From an uncultured Ruminococcus sp. (GTDB taxonomy: Bacteria; Bacillota; Clostridia; Oscillospirales; Ruminococcaceae): a stretch of 64,000 nt of DNA. Location: NCBI GenBank assembly GCA_900543145.1, contig UQPZ01000002.1, positions 186,001 to 250,000 on the forward strand, given 5' to 3'. The translations under genes were made by a program, and so were the position numbers. Of the stretch, positions 9,169 to 16,295 are shown piece by piece. Below the pieces are notes generated by a model. That model had not been told where the DNA came from and did no database searches. It saw only the letters and a program-made list of their open reading frames with translations. The number at the start of each line of letters is the position of its first letter. Position 1 is the first letter of the stretch.

Positions 9169-11652
9169 ATGAGTTATTCAACTAAGGCAATATCGCTTTT
9201 ACTGGCGGCGGCAATGCTTGCGCAGCCTGCTCTTACAGCGTATGCCGACGATATGGACAGCTCTGTTATTCAGAATGACAGTTCGGTTTCAGATAAGCTT
9301 TCATCGGCTGACAGTTTAGAAGAAGTGGTTTTTTCTGACATATCTGAGGAAAGCGTGACTGAGGAGCAGCCTGAGAGCGAAGCGGAGGAGCTTGCGGAGT
9401 ACGTTTTTGAGGGAGATACGATTCCATGCTCCGAAAACGACCCCTCATATCATAAGTTTGTAAATAATCAGCCTAGGCTGAGATCAGTATGGGGTTCGGG
9501 AAACCTTGTACATCAGTCAAGGTTCAGCGAGCATGAAAAGATATACGGAATAGACGTATCCTATTATCAGAACACAATTGACTGGAATAAGGTAAAGGCG
9601 TCGGGTATCGAGTATGCTATTATCCGCGTAGGCTACAGAGGCTACGGAAACGGAAAGCTTGTGCTTGACGATAATTTTTCTTCATATATAAAAGGAGCGA
9701 AGGCGGCAGGACTTGATGTCGGGGTCTATTTCTATACTCAGGCGATAAATACCGCCGAGGCTAAAGAGGAAGCGGAGTTCGTTCTGAAGTATATAAAGGG
9801 CTACGAGCTTGAAATGCCCGTTTATTTTGATATTGAAGGCGTTGATTACGATACGGGAAGGCTTGACGCGGCAAATCTGTCAAAGGCGCAGAAAACCGCC
9901 CTTTGCACAGCTTTCAGCGATACTGTGAAAAAAGCCGGCTATGAGGCGGGGATCTACGCCAATATGTCGTGGCTTACATATGAGATCGACGGAGAAACGC
10001 TGGGAAAGACTTATCCGATCTGGCTTGCTCATTATACTACCAATACCAACTATACGGGCGATTTTAATATGTGGCAGTATACCGGAACGGGAAACGTTAA
10101 CGGAGTAGGCAGCACTTATGTCGATATGAACGTACTTTACAGAGACAAGGGAACTGAGCCTGTTCCTGAGGACGCTCCTAGGAATATAAGCGTAAAGGGA
10201 GTTGTTTCTGACGCAGTAAGGATAGGCTGGGACAAGGTTTCGGGAGCGACCGGTTATTACGTTTACGTTTACGATCCGGCGAGCGGAAGCTATAAAAGAC
10301 AGTCGCTTACAAGTACAAACGAATACAGGATATCCGGACTTGCTGAGAATACCTTTTACAAGGTAAAGGTGAGAGCCTCGTTCAGCGGCAGGCTGGGAAA
10401 TGAAAGCAAGGTATATACAATTAGTACAAAGCCCTCTGTACCGTCGGGATTAAAGGCTTCTTCAAAGACGGAAACCAGCGTGACCCTTAAATGGAATCAG
10501 GTAAGCGGTACAAGCTTTTACCGTATCTATATGTACGATAACGATACGGGGTCTTATACAAAAAAAGCTGACGTATACGATGCTTTGTCTTATAAGGTAA
10601 CAGGTCTTACAAAGGGGGCGAGATACCGCTTTAAGATCGCTGCGGTAAGAACAACTGATATAAAGAATTATCTTTCGGCTCAGTCGAAAAATATTTCCGT
10701 TGCGACTACGGGAGCGCAGTATTACCCGAAAACTTCGTATAAAGGCGGTTCGCTTGCCGAGGGTCTTGCATCAATAGGAATTACTACATCATACAGCTTC
10801 CAGAAGGGCATAGCTCTTATCAACGGCGTAGGAAACTATACAGGAACTGCCGCTCAGAATACCCAGATGCTTGATCTGCTGAAATCGGGCAAGCTTCTGA
10901 AGCCGGTATATCAGGCGCCGACGGGAATAAGCGTTGTAAGCTATGTTGATAACGGAGTAAGGGTAAGATGGAATGCAGTTCCCGGAGCGACAAGCTATTA
11001 TACTTATCTGTATAATACCAAAACAGGAAACTACGATAGGGTCGGAGAGGTAACGGATACTGAATACAGATTCTCATATCTGAAAGGAAATACTTCATAT
11101 AAGATCAAGATCAAATCTGTTTACAGCGGACAGCAGGGTATAGCAAGTCAGGTTTATACTATCAATACAAAGCCCAATACTCCTTCGGGTCTTAAGGCTT
11201 CCTCCAAAACGGAAACAAGCGTGTCCCTTAAATGGAATACGGTAAGCGGGACAAGCTTTTACAGGATCTATATCTACAGCAACGATACGGGAAAGTATGT
11301 GAAGAAGCTGGACGTTTACAATGCGGCAAGCTGTAAAATAACAGGTCTTTCAAAAGGTTCGAGATACCGTTTCAAGATCGCTGCAATAAGAACTACTAAT
11401 ATAAAGAACTATCTTTCGGCTCAGTCAAAAAACATCTCGGTCGCAACATCGGGAGTAAAGTACTATAAGAAAACTCCCTATACCGGCGGTTCTCTTTATC
11501 AGGGACTTGCGGATATAGGAGTATACAGCACCTATTCGCTTCAGGAGGAGATCGCATGGACAAACGGCGTAGGAAATTACACCGGAACCGCCGCTCAGAA
11601 TACCCAGATGCTCGATCTGCTTAAAAGCGGTAAGCTTATGATACCTCAGTGA
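9169..11652 (+). CDS. Secreted GH25 muramidase with four Fn3 domains and two wall-type modules
   Basis: An 827-residue exported protein. Signal peptide: MSYSTKAISLLLAAAMLAQPALTAYA, with likely cleavage after AYA. An acidic Ser/Glu-rich spacer follows. The GH25 domain (about residues 100-305) opens with YGIDVSYYQNTIDW and carries the acidic motif PVYFDIEG, the usual catalytic Asp/Glu pair for cutting the MurNAc-GlcNAc bond of peptidoglycan. Then come Fn3-Fn3 and a module of about 65 residues containing YTGTAAQNTQMLDLLKSG, and the whole block is repeated. The TAAQN module resembles C-terminal modules seen in other clostridial wall hydrolases and is probably wall-binding (inference). The ATG at 9169 is preferred over 9088 because it starts the signal peptide behind AAAGGA. 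Confidence 0.88.
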   Translation: MSYSTKAISLLLAAAMLAQPALTAYADDMDSSVIQNDSSVSDKLSSADSLEEVVFSDISEESVTEEQPESEAEELAEYVFEGDTIPCSENDPSYHKFVNNQPRLRSVWGSGNLVHQSRFSEHEKIYGIDVSYYQNTIDWNKVKASGIEYAIIRVGYRGYGNGKLVLDDNFSSYIKGAKAAGLDVGVYFYTQAINTAEAKEEAEFVLKYIKGYELEMPVYFDIEGVDYDTGRLDAANLSKAQKTALCTAFSDTVKKAGYEAGIYANMSWLTYEIDGETLGKTYPIWLAHYTTNTNYTGDFNMWQYTGTGNVNGVGSTYVDMNVLYRDKGTEPVPEDAPRNISVKGVVSDAVRIGWDKVSGATGYYVYVYDPASGSYKRQSLTSTNEYRISGLAENTFYKVKVRASFSGRLGNESKVYTISTKPSVPSGLKASSKTETSVTLKWNQVSGTSFYRIYMYDNDTGSYTKKADVYDALSYKVTGLTKGARYRFKIAAVRTTDIKNYLSAQSKNISVATTGAQYYPKTSYKGGSLAEGLASIGITTSYSFQKGIALINGVGNYTGTAAQNTQMLDLLKSGKLLKPVYQAPTGISVVSYVDNGVRVRWNAVPGATSYYTYLYNTKTGNYDRVGEVTDTEYRFSYLKGNTSYKIKIKSVYSGQQGIASQVYTINTKPNTPSGLKASSKTETSVSLKWNTVSGTSFYRIYIYSNDTGKYVKKLDVYNAASCKITGLSKGSRYRFKIAAIRTTNIKNYLSAQSKNISVATSGVKYYKKTPYTGGSLYQGLADIGVYSTYSLQEEIAWTNGVGNYTGTAAQNTQMLDLLKSGKLMIPQ
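10174..11652 (+). repeat. Tandem duplication inside the GH25 gene
   Basis: Two direct copies, 10174-10914 and 10915-11652, each encode Fn3, Fn3 and the 65-residue TAAQN module. The second Fn3 domains and the terminal module are nearly the same in both copies (for example PSGLKASSKTETSV and GNYTGTAAQNTQMLDLL recur), while the first Fn3 domains have diverged more. It is an internal duplication that doubled the binding region. Confidence 0.85.
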
Positions 11653-11656
11653 TATA

Positions 11657-11691
11657 ATATCCGTCTGAAAGTTTCAGGCGGATATTTTTTT
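11657..11691 (+). terminator. Rho-independent terminator after the GH25 gene
   Basis: The 14-base arm ATATCCGTCTGAAA pairs with TTTCAGGCGGATAT, then a run of T follows. It begins a few bases after the stop codon. Confidence 0.9.
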
Positions 11692-11703
11692 ACTCAAAAG
11701 GTC

Positions 11704-11732
11704 AAGACAGAACGGCGGCGGTCTGCTATAAT
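11704..11732 (+). promoter_or_regulatory. Likely promoter of the AraC-GGDEF gene, with a palindrome downstream
   Basis: AAGACA at 11704, 17 bases, then a perfect TATAAT at 11727-11732. The 10-base palindrome GTAACGTTAC at 11755-11764 lies in the leader and could be an operator. Confidence 0.55.
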
Positions 11733-11791
11733 ATAATTACAGGAAAAAAACTGTGTAACGTTACCTTTTTTCCGTAGGGGGAGCTGATATA

Positions 11792-12625
11792 ATGAATAAT
11801 TTCTGTATATTTGCAGACGCGCTTAATTTTATAGAGGAACATCTCTGCTGTGAAATTTCTCAGGAGGATATAGCAGATGCTTGTTTCTGCTCGCTTTCAA
11901 ATCTTCAGAAGATATGGAGATACTGTTCACGCACCAGTCTGAAGGAGTATATTTCAAAGCGCAGGCTTACAAATGCCGCTTACGATCTGGTTCATTCGGG
12001 TCTGAGCGTAACCGAAACGGCATTTAAATATCAGTATAATTCCCCGGAGGTCTTTACCAGGGCTTTTACAAAGCTGTGGGGAACTCCCCCGTCAAAATTC
12101 AGAAGTCAGTGGAGATTTACAGGGATATTCCCGAAATTGATCCCGGACGAAAACGTATTTAAAACAGGAGGTAATATTATGCAGAAGAGAAACTTTGATA
12201 TATCTGAGCTTTACGACGAGCTGAAAGCCAAAAGCGGAACTTATGTGCTTTGCTTTGATATTGCAGGACTTGACAGGGTAAATAAGGAGATCGGAAGAAA
12301 AGCAGGGGATATGATGATAGCAGAAAGCCTGAAAAGAATCGACTCGGCGGCTGAGGAGGGAATGTTCCTTTTCAGGATAGGCGGCGACGAGTTCGCAATG
12401 GTGACCGGACTTTCCGATAAGGAGGAAACAAGAAAGCTTGGTCAGAAGGTGCTTGCGCAAAACGGCGGAACAATAAACTGCAACGGTACCGAAGTACCTT
12501 GTTCGCTTAGAGCCGGGGCATATCGTTTCGAGAACAGATCGCTTCGCTACAGCGAGCTTTTCAGCAGTTTGCAGGATACAATAAATACTGCAAGGAACTG
12601 TGGGGAGATAACGTTTATCGGTTAA
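11792..12625 (+). CDS. AraC-type HTH fused to a GGDEF (diguanylate cyclase) domain
   Basis: A 277-residue protein. Residues 1-105 form an AraC/XylS double HTH: ISQEDIADACFCSLSNLQKIW, then a second helix pair ending FTRAFTKLWGTPPSKFR. Residues 130-277 are a compact GGDEF domain: LCFDIAGLDRVNKEIGRKAGD matches the family metal/guanine region, and FRIGGDEFAMV carries the intact active-site GGDEF. AraC regulators usually have a sugar-sensing domain, not a cyclase, so the order and pairing are unusual. It may make or sense c-di-GMP/GTP and switch DNA binding accordingly (inference). No RxxD inhibitory site is obvious ahead of GGDEF. The gene has its own promoter and terminator. Confidence 0.85.
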   Translation: MNNFCIFADALNFIEEHLCCEISQEDIADACFCSLSNLQKIWRYCSRTSLKEYISKRRLTNAAYDLVHSGLSVTETAFKYQYNSPEVFTRAFTKLWGTPPSKFRSQWRFTGIFPKLIPDENVFKTGGNIMQKRNFDISELYDELKAKSGTYVLCFDIAGLDRVNKEIGRKAGDMMIAESLKRIDSAAEEGMFLFRIGGDEFAMVTGLSDKEETRKLGQKVLAQNGGTINCNGTEVPCSLRAGAYRFENRSLRYSELFSSLQDTINTARNCGEITFIG

Positions 12626-12637
12626 TAAAGAATTTTT

Positions 12638-12672
12638 CAAACGGACGGAGGTTTTCTGTCCGTTTGTTTTTT
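12638..12672 (+). terminator. Rho-independent terminator after the AraC-GGDEF gene
   Basis: CAAACGGAC pairs with GTCCGTTTG across a short loop and is followed by a T-run. Confidence 0.88.
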
Positions 12673-12696
12673 GCTGCTTTTCCTTTCGTTTTCCTG

Positions 12697-12743
12697 TTGA
12701 CATTCTGAAATGCAGGGTGTATAATAATAAACGACATATGTCG
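12697..12743 (+). promoter_or_regulatory. Sigma-A promoter and 12-bp palindromic operator of the DUF134-NifX/mrp operon
   Basis: TTGACA at 12697-12702, 17 bases, TATAAT at 12720-12725. The perfect palindrome CGACATATGTCG at 12732-12743 covers the expected transcript start, an ideal place for a repressor. The DUF134 protein encoded just downstream has an HTH and could bind here itself (inference). Confidence 0.8.
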
Positions 12744-12766
12744 ATAACTGTTAAGGAGGCGATCGT

Positions 12767-13534
12767 ACGGCAAGACCAAGACGCTGCCGCAGAGTATGCA
12801 CAGAGCCTGTTTACAGAAAGTTCGGCCCTTATGAAAACCCTGACGGCGAAGCTATTGTTATGTCAGTGGACGAATTTGAGGTAATAAGGCTTATTGATTA
12901 CGGCGGAAAAACTCATGAGCAGTGCGCGCAGCAGATGGAGATCTCCCGTACTACCGTTACCGAAATGTACGAAAGCGCGCGTTTTAAGCTTGCGAACAGT
13001 TTGGTAAACGGGAAGCCGCTCAGGATAAGCGGCGGAAATTACCGTCTTTGCAGCGGTTCATCCGCATATTGCTGCGGAAGGATATGTGAAAAAGCTGTAT
13101 GCAGAAAGGAAAATGGAAAAATGAGAATTGCGGTAACCTATGAAAACGGAAATGTATTTCAGCATTTCGGACACACGGCTCAGTTTAAGATCTATGACGT
13201 TGAAAACGGCAAGATCGAAAAGGAGCAGCTTGCCGATACGGCAGGAAGCGGCCACGGAGCTCTGGCAGGCTTTCTGAAAAGCCTCGGCACAGATGTGCTG
13301 ATATGCGGAGGTATCGGAGGAGGAGCGCAGCAGGCGCTGGATCAGGCAGGAATACGTTTTTACGGCGGAGTAAGCGGAAGCGCCGACGAAGCGGTAAAGG
13401 CGCTGCTTGCTGGAAAGCTTGTATTTAACGCCAACGTTCAGTGCTCTCATCATGAGCAGGGTCATTCCTGCGGCGGACATCAGTGCGGCGAGGATAAGCA
13501 CGGCTGTTCGGGAAACGGGGGTATTCAGCTATGA
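12767..13534 (+). CDS. DUF134 HTH protein fused to a NifX/NifB-type Fe-Mo cofactor-binding domain; apparent ACG start
   Basis: A 255-residue two-domain protein. Residues 1-95 are DUF134: ARPRRCRRVCTEPVY with its cysteines, then the sigma-70-region-4-like HTH (EQCAQQMEISRTTVTEMYESA). Residues 115-225 are the dinitrogenase iron-molybdenum cofactor biosynthesis fold (RIAVTYENGNVFQHFGH, then TDVLICGGIGGGAQQAL), with a His/Cys-rich tail that likely binds metal. DUF134 proteins conventionally begin M-A-R-P-R-R-C. Here the codon before GCA-AGA-CCA is ACG, spaced 7 bases from AAGGAGG, with an in-frame TAA just upstream and no ATG/GTG/TTG before 12860. So either ACG initiates or an ATG was mutated. 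It overlaps mrp by 4 bases. Expected role: iron-sulfur/redox regulation. Confidence 0.82.
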   Translation, partial: TARPRRCRRVCTEPVYRKFGPYENPDGEAIVMSVDEFEVIRLIDYGGKTHEQCAQQMEISRTTVTEMYESARFKLANSLVNGKPLRISGGNYRLCSGSSAYCCGRICEKAVCRKENGKMRIAVTYENGNVFQHFGHTAQFKIYDVENGKIEKEQLADTAGSGHGALAGFLKSLGTDVLICGGIGGGAQQALDQAGIRFYGGVSGSADEAVKALLAGKLVFNANVQCSHHEQGHSCGGHQCGEDKHGCSGNGGIQL

Positions 13535-14358
13535 GCGAAGAATGTTCTCATAATTGTTCGGAATGTGCAAGCGGCTGTGCTGAGCGTACAGACCCTCAGA
13601 GCTTTATTGAAGCAGCAAATCCGCATTCGCATATAAAAAAAGTGATCGGAGTCGTAAGCGGAAAGGGAGGAGTCGGAAAGTCGCTAGTTACCTGTCTTCT
13701 TGCGGCTTCAATGCAGAAGCTCGGCTATAAGACGGCCGTGCTTGACGCCGATATTACCGGGCCGTCTGTTCCGAAGATGTTCGGAATACGCGAAAAGGCT
13801 TCTGAGTGTGAATTGGGGCTTCTTCCCGTAAGGTCTGAGAACGGAACGGAAATAATGTCGATAAACCTGCTGCTAGAGGACGACAGCGAGCCTGTTATCT
13901 GGAGAGGACCTGTAATTGCAGGCGCAGTAAAGCAGTTCTGGACCGACGTAGTCTGGAACGAGGTGGACTATATGTTTGTCGATATGCCTCCGGGAACGGG
14001 CGACGTACCGCTGACTGTATTCCAGTCGCTTCCCGTTGACGGAATAGTTATAGTCGCTTCTCCGCAGGAGCTTGTAGGAATGATCGTCGGAAAGGCAGTA
14101 AAAATGGCTGAAATGCTCAATATACCGATACTCGGGATAGTTGAGAATATGTCTTATTTTGAATGCCCGTCCTGTCATGAAAAGCACAGGATTTTCGGTG
14201 AAAGCCGCGTTGAAGCTCTTGCAGAGCAGTATAGTATAGATTCGGCGGCTGAGATCCCTGTCGATCCGCATATTGCACGGCTTTGCGACGAGGGCCGCAT
14301 TGAGGAAGCGGAAATTGCATGGCTGAATGAGATAATAAGCGTTATAAAACAAATATAA
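13531..14358 (+). CDS. mrp: Mrp/NBP35-type P-loop iron-sulfur carrier ATPase
   Basis: A 275-residue protein. Walker A SGKGGVGKS near residue 45, the ADITGPSVPKMFG and DMPPGTGD loops, and the C-terminal ECPSCHEKHRIFG with CxxC that bridges a 4Fe-4S cluster between subunits. A second Cys-rich stretch (CSHNCSECASGC) lies at the extreme N-terminus, as in NBP35-like carriers. Family members assemble or deliver Fe-S clusters in the cytosol. The start ATG overlaps the end of the DUF134-NifX gene, so the two are translationally coupled and form a known pairing in clostridia and methanogens. Confidence 0.92.
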   Translation: MSEECSHNCSECASGCAERTDPQSFIEAANPHSHIKKVIGVVSGKGGVGKSLVTCLLAASMQKLGYKTAVLDADITGPSVPKMFGIREKASECELGLLPVRSENGTEIMSINLLLEDDSEPVIWRGPVIAGAVKQFWTDVVWNEVDYMFVDMPPGTGDVPLTVFQSLPVDGIVIVASPQELVGMIVGKAVKMAEMLNIPILGIVENMSYFECPSCHEKHRIFGESRVEALAEQYSIDSAAEIPVDPHIARLCDEGRIEEAEIAWLNEIISVIKQI

Positions 14359-14381
14359 AATTCTGATTCTTAAAGTAACTG

Positions 14382-14468
14382 AAAAGCGGACAAACGTGGT
14401 TTTCCCCTATAGCGCAACGTAAATACGTTGGTTTATGGCGATAGGGAAAAGCGTTTGTCCGCTTTTTT
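14382..14468. terminator. Long nested inverted repeat, bidirectional terminator
   Basis: AAAAGCGGACAAACG at the left pairs with CGTTTGTCCGCTTTT at the right. Inside, TTTTCCC pairs with GGGAAAA, TAT/GC with GC/ATA, and CAACGTA with TACGTTG. The 87-base element lies between the convergent mrp and GH26 genes and ends in T-runs on both strands. Confidence 0.8.
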
Positions 14469-14484
14469 GTTATACGCTCAGTTT

Positions 14485-16212
14485 TTATCGGCTGTCAGTA
14501 GCGGAGTTTTCCTTTTTATCCGAGGATCTCTGCGAGCTTTCGTCCTTATCGGAGGATGAATCCTTGTTTTCTTTCTTTGCGGCTTCATCGTCCGCTTTCA
14601 GCTTGTCGGCAATATTCTGGAAATCCGGCAGCTTATCCTTTGTTACAGTAAGATTATTGTTGTACATTTCTATAAGGCTATCGGAGGTATTGTACTCTTC
14701 GTTAACGCTACCGTCCTCATTGAGCAGGAAGTTGCCGCCCCATTGACCGATATAGGACCAGGTCGCCTTTTCATCGGCTATATTCTGTATCCTCGGGAAG
14801 TTGCCGCATTCGCTGACCGCTACCGGCTTGCCGGCTGAGAGCTTATGCAGGAAAAGCAGGCGGTTAATCTGTCCGGAATAATTGCCCTGGTCGTAAATAT
14901 CTACTGACAGTATATCGCATAGATCATCCCCTACATACCAGGAGGCGTTCTGTGCCGACCAGACCCAGATTAGATTATTAAGCTTATGATAGTTTGTCTG
15001 ACGCTGATAAAGCAGCTTCCACAGCCATTTGTAAGCGTCGGCGTCTTTGCCCCACCAGAAATAGCCGTTTGAAGCCTCATGAAGCGGTCGCCACAAAATC
15101 GGGACTCCGGCTTCCTGAAGCTCGCCCAGCTTTTCGGAGATCTTGTCAATATCCTCTATTACCGCAAGGCATTCGTCAGAGATCTTTCCGTCGTCATGGA
15201 GCTTCTTTATTTCTTCGATCGGTTTTAGGGCAATATCTTCTTTTGTTACCGCTTTTGTAATATCGAAATCGGTTTTGTCCGAGTAATATTCTCCGCTGCC
15301 CATAGGGTCGGTCCAGTGCCACATATAGCTTACTATTCCGCCGTCCGCCGCCCAGCCTTTCGCAAGCTCTATCTCGTTTTCGCCCAGAACAGTGCTGTCC
15401 TGAGTAAAGGGCATAAGATCGCCGAAGCGTATTGCGGGATATTTACCAGTAACCTCGTATATCTTGCTGCTTTCGGTAAGCGAGCCGACGGTATCGTGCT
15501 GACCGAGGATCACTTTTCTGCCGAAATTGTCACAGATATATTTATAAACGGCACGGGTCCTGTAATCCGCATTTTTGTTTACAAGCGAGGCGTTTTTGAT
15601 ACTGAGATCAAGCTTGCTTATTTCGTCGCTGGCTTCTATCTTTACATAGTCAATATCTATCCTGTCCTTTATCGGAGGTATTGAGATCTTGGCGTAGCCC
15701 TTTTCCATATATATATTTTCAAAGGTCACCGTTTCAAACTTACCCGAACCCGAGGTCAGGAATTCTCCTATTGTTTCGCCGTTTACCGACGCCGTATTCT
15801 TTAGCGGATTATCCGTAGCTGCAGCAATAGTAATGTTATAATACTGAGAGTCTGTAAGCTCAAAGGTAAGCTCCCAGCTGTCGTTCTCTGTGTAAAGACC
15901 GGTAACGTAGCCCTCTCCCTTATAACCCTTTCTTTTATTCCCGGTTTTCGCCTTGCCTGTAAGAGTTCCGCTTTCTGCCTGATAGGTCTTGCTGTATTTT
16001 ACATAGGGTATCTCGCTGGGGGTAACGGTTTTTTCGGCAGCGTTGTTTACCTCCTCAGGCTCGGCTTCCGAATCGTCGGAAACGGGTATACTGGTGTCCT
16101 GCGGAGCTGCCGATATAAGCGCTTCGTTGTCCTGTATCTTCTGACCGCAGCCGGAGCTTAAAGCGGCGATACCTGCCGCCAGCGCCAGTAAAATGAATTT
16201 TTCCGCTTTCAT
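14485..16212 (-). CDS. Lipoprotein GH26 beta-mannanase with CBM35
   Basis: A 575-residue protein. The N-terminus MKAEKFILLALAAGIAAL followed by SSGC is a lipoprotein signal, so it should sit on the outer face of the membrane. Residues about 75-195 form a CBM35-like beta-sandwich (YQAESGTLTG start, YVKIE end). Residues about 215-520 are GH26: RPLHEASNGYFWWG holds the acid/base Glu and AVSECGNFP the nucleophile Glu. GH26 enzymes mainly cut beta-1,4-mannan or glucomannan. The C-terminal 60 residues are Lys/Asp/Ser-rich low complexity. The ATG at 16212 is preferred over 16236 because it starts the signal peptide. It lies 83 bases after GH95 in the same direction with no terminator between. Confidence 0.9.
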   Translation of the reverse strand: MKAEKFILLALAAGIAALSSGCGQKIQDNEALISAAPQDTSIPVSDDSEAEPEEVNNAAEKTVTPSEIPYVKYSKTYQAESGTLTGKAKTGNKRKGYKGEGYVTGLYTENDSWELTFELTDSQYYNITIAAATDNPLKNTASVNGETIGEFLTSGSGKFETVTFENIYMEKGYAKISIPPIKDRIDIDYVKIEASDEISKLDLSIKNASLVNKNADYRTRAVYKYICDNFGRKVILGQHDTVGSLTESSKIYEVTGKYPAIRFGDLMPFTQDSTVLGENEIELAKGWAADGGIVSYMWHWTDPMGSGEYYSDKTDFDITKAVTKEDIALKPIEEIKKLHDDGKISDECLAVIEDIDKISEKLGELQEAGVPILWRPLHEASNGYFWWGKDADAYKWLWKLLYQRQTNYHKLNNLIWVWSAQNASWYVGDDLCDILSVDIYDQGNYSGQINRLLFLHKLSAGKPVAVSECGNFPRIQNIADEKATWSYIGQWGGNFLLNEDGSVNEEYNTSDSLIEMYNNNLTVTKDKLPDFQNIADKLKADDEAAKKENKDSSSDKDESSQRSSDKKENSATDSR

Positions 16213-16295
16213 TGCAAATAAACGTCCTTTCTGCATACCGCTTTGTTTTTATCTGTTCGGCCGTTCTCGGTCAAAGACCGCAGCGGCTTATGCGG

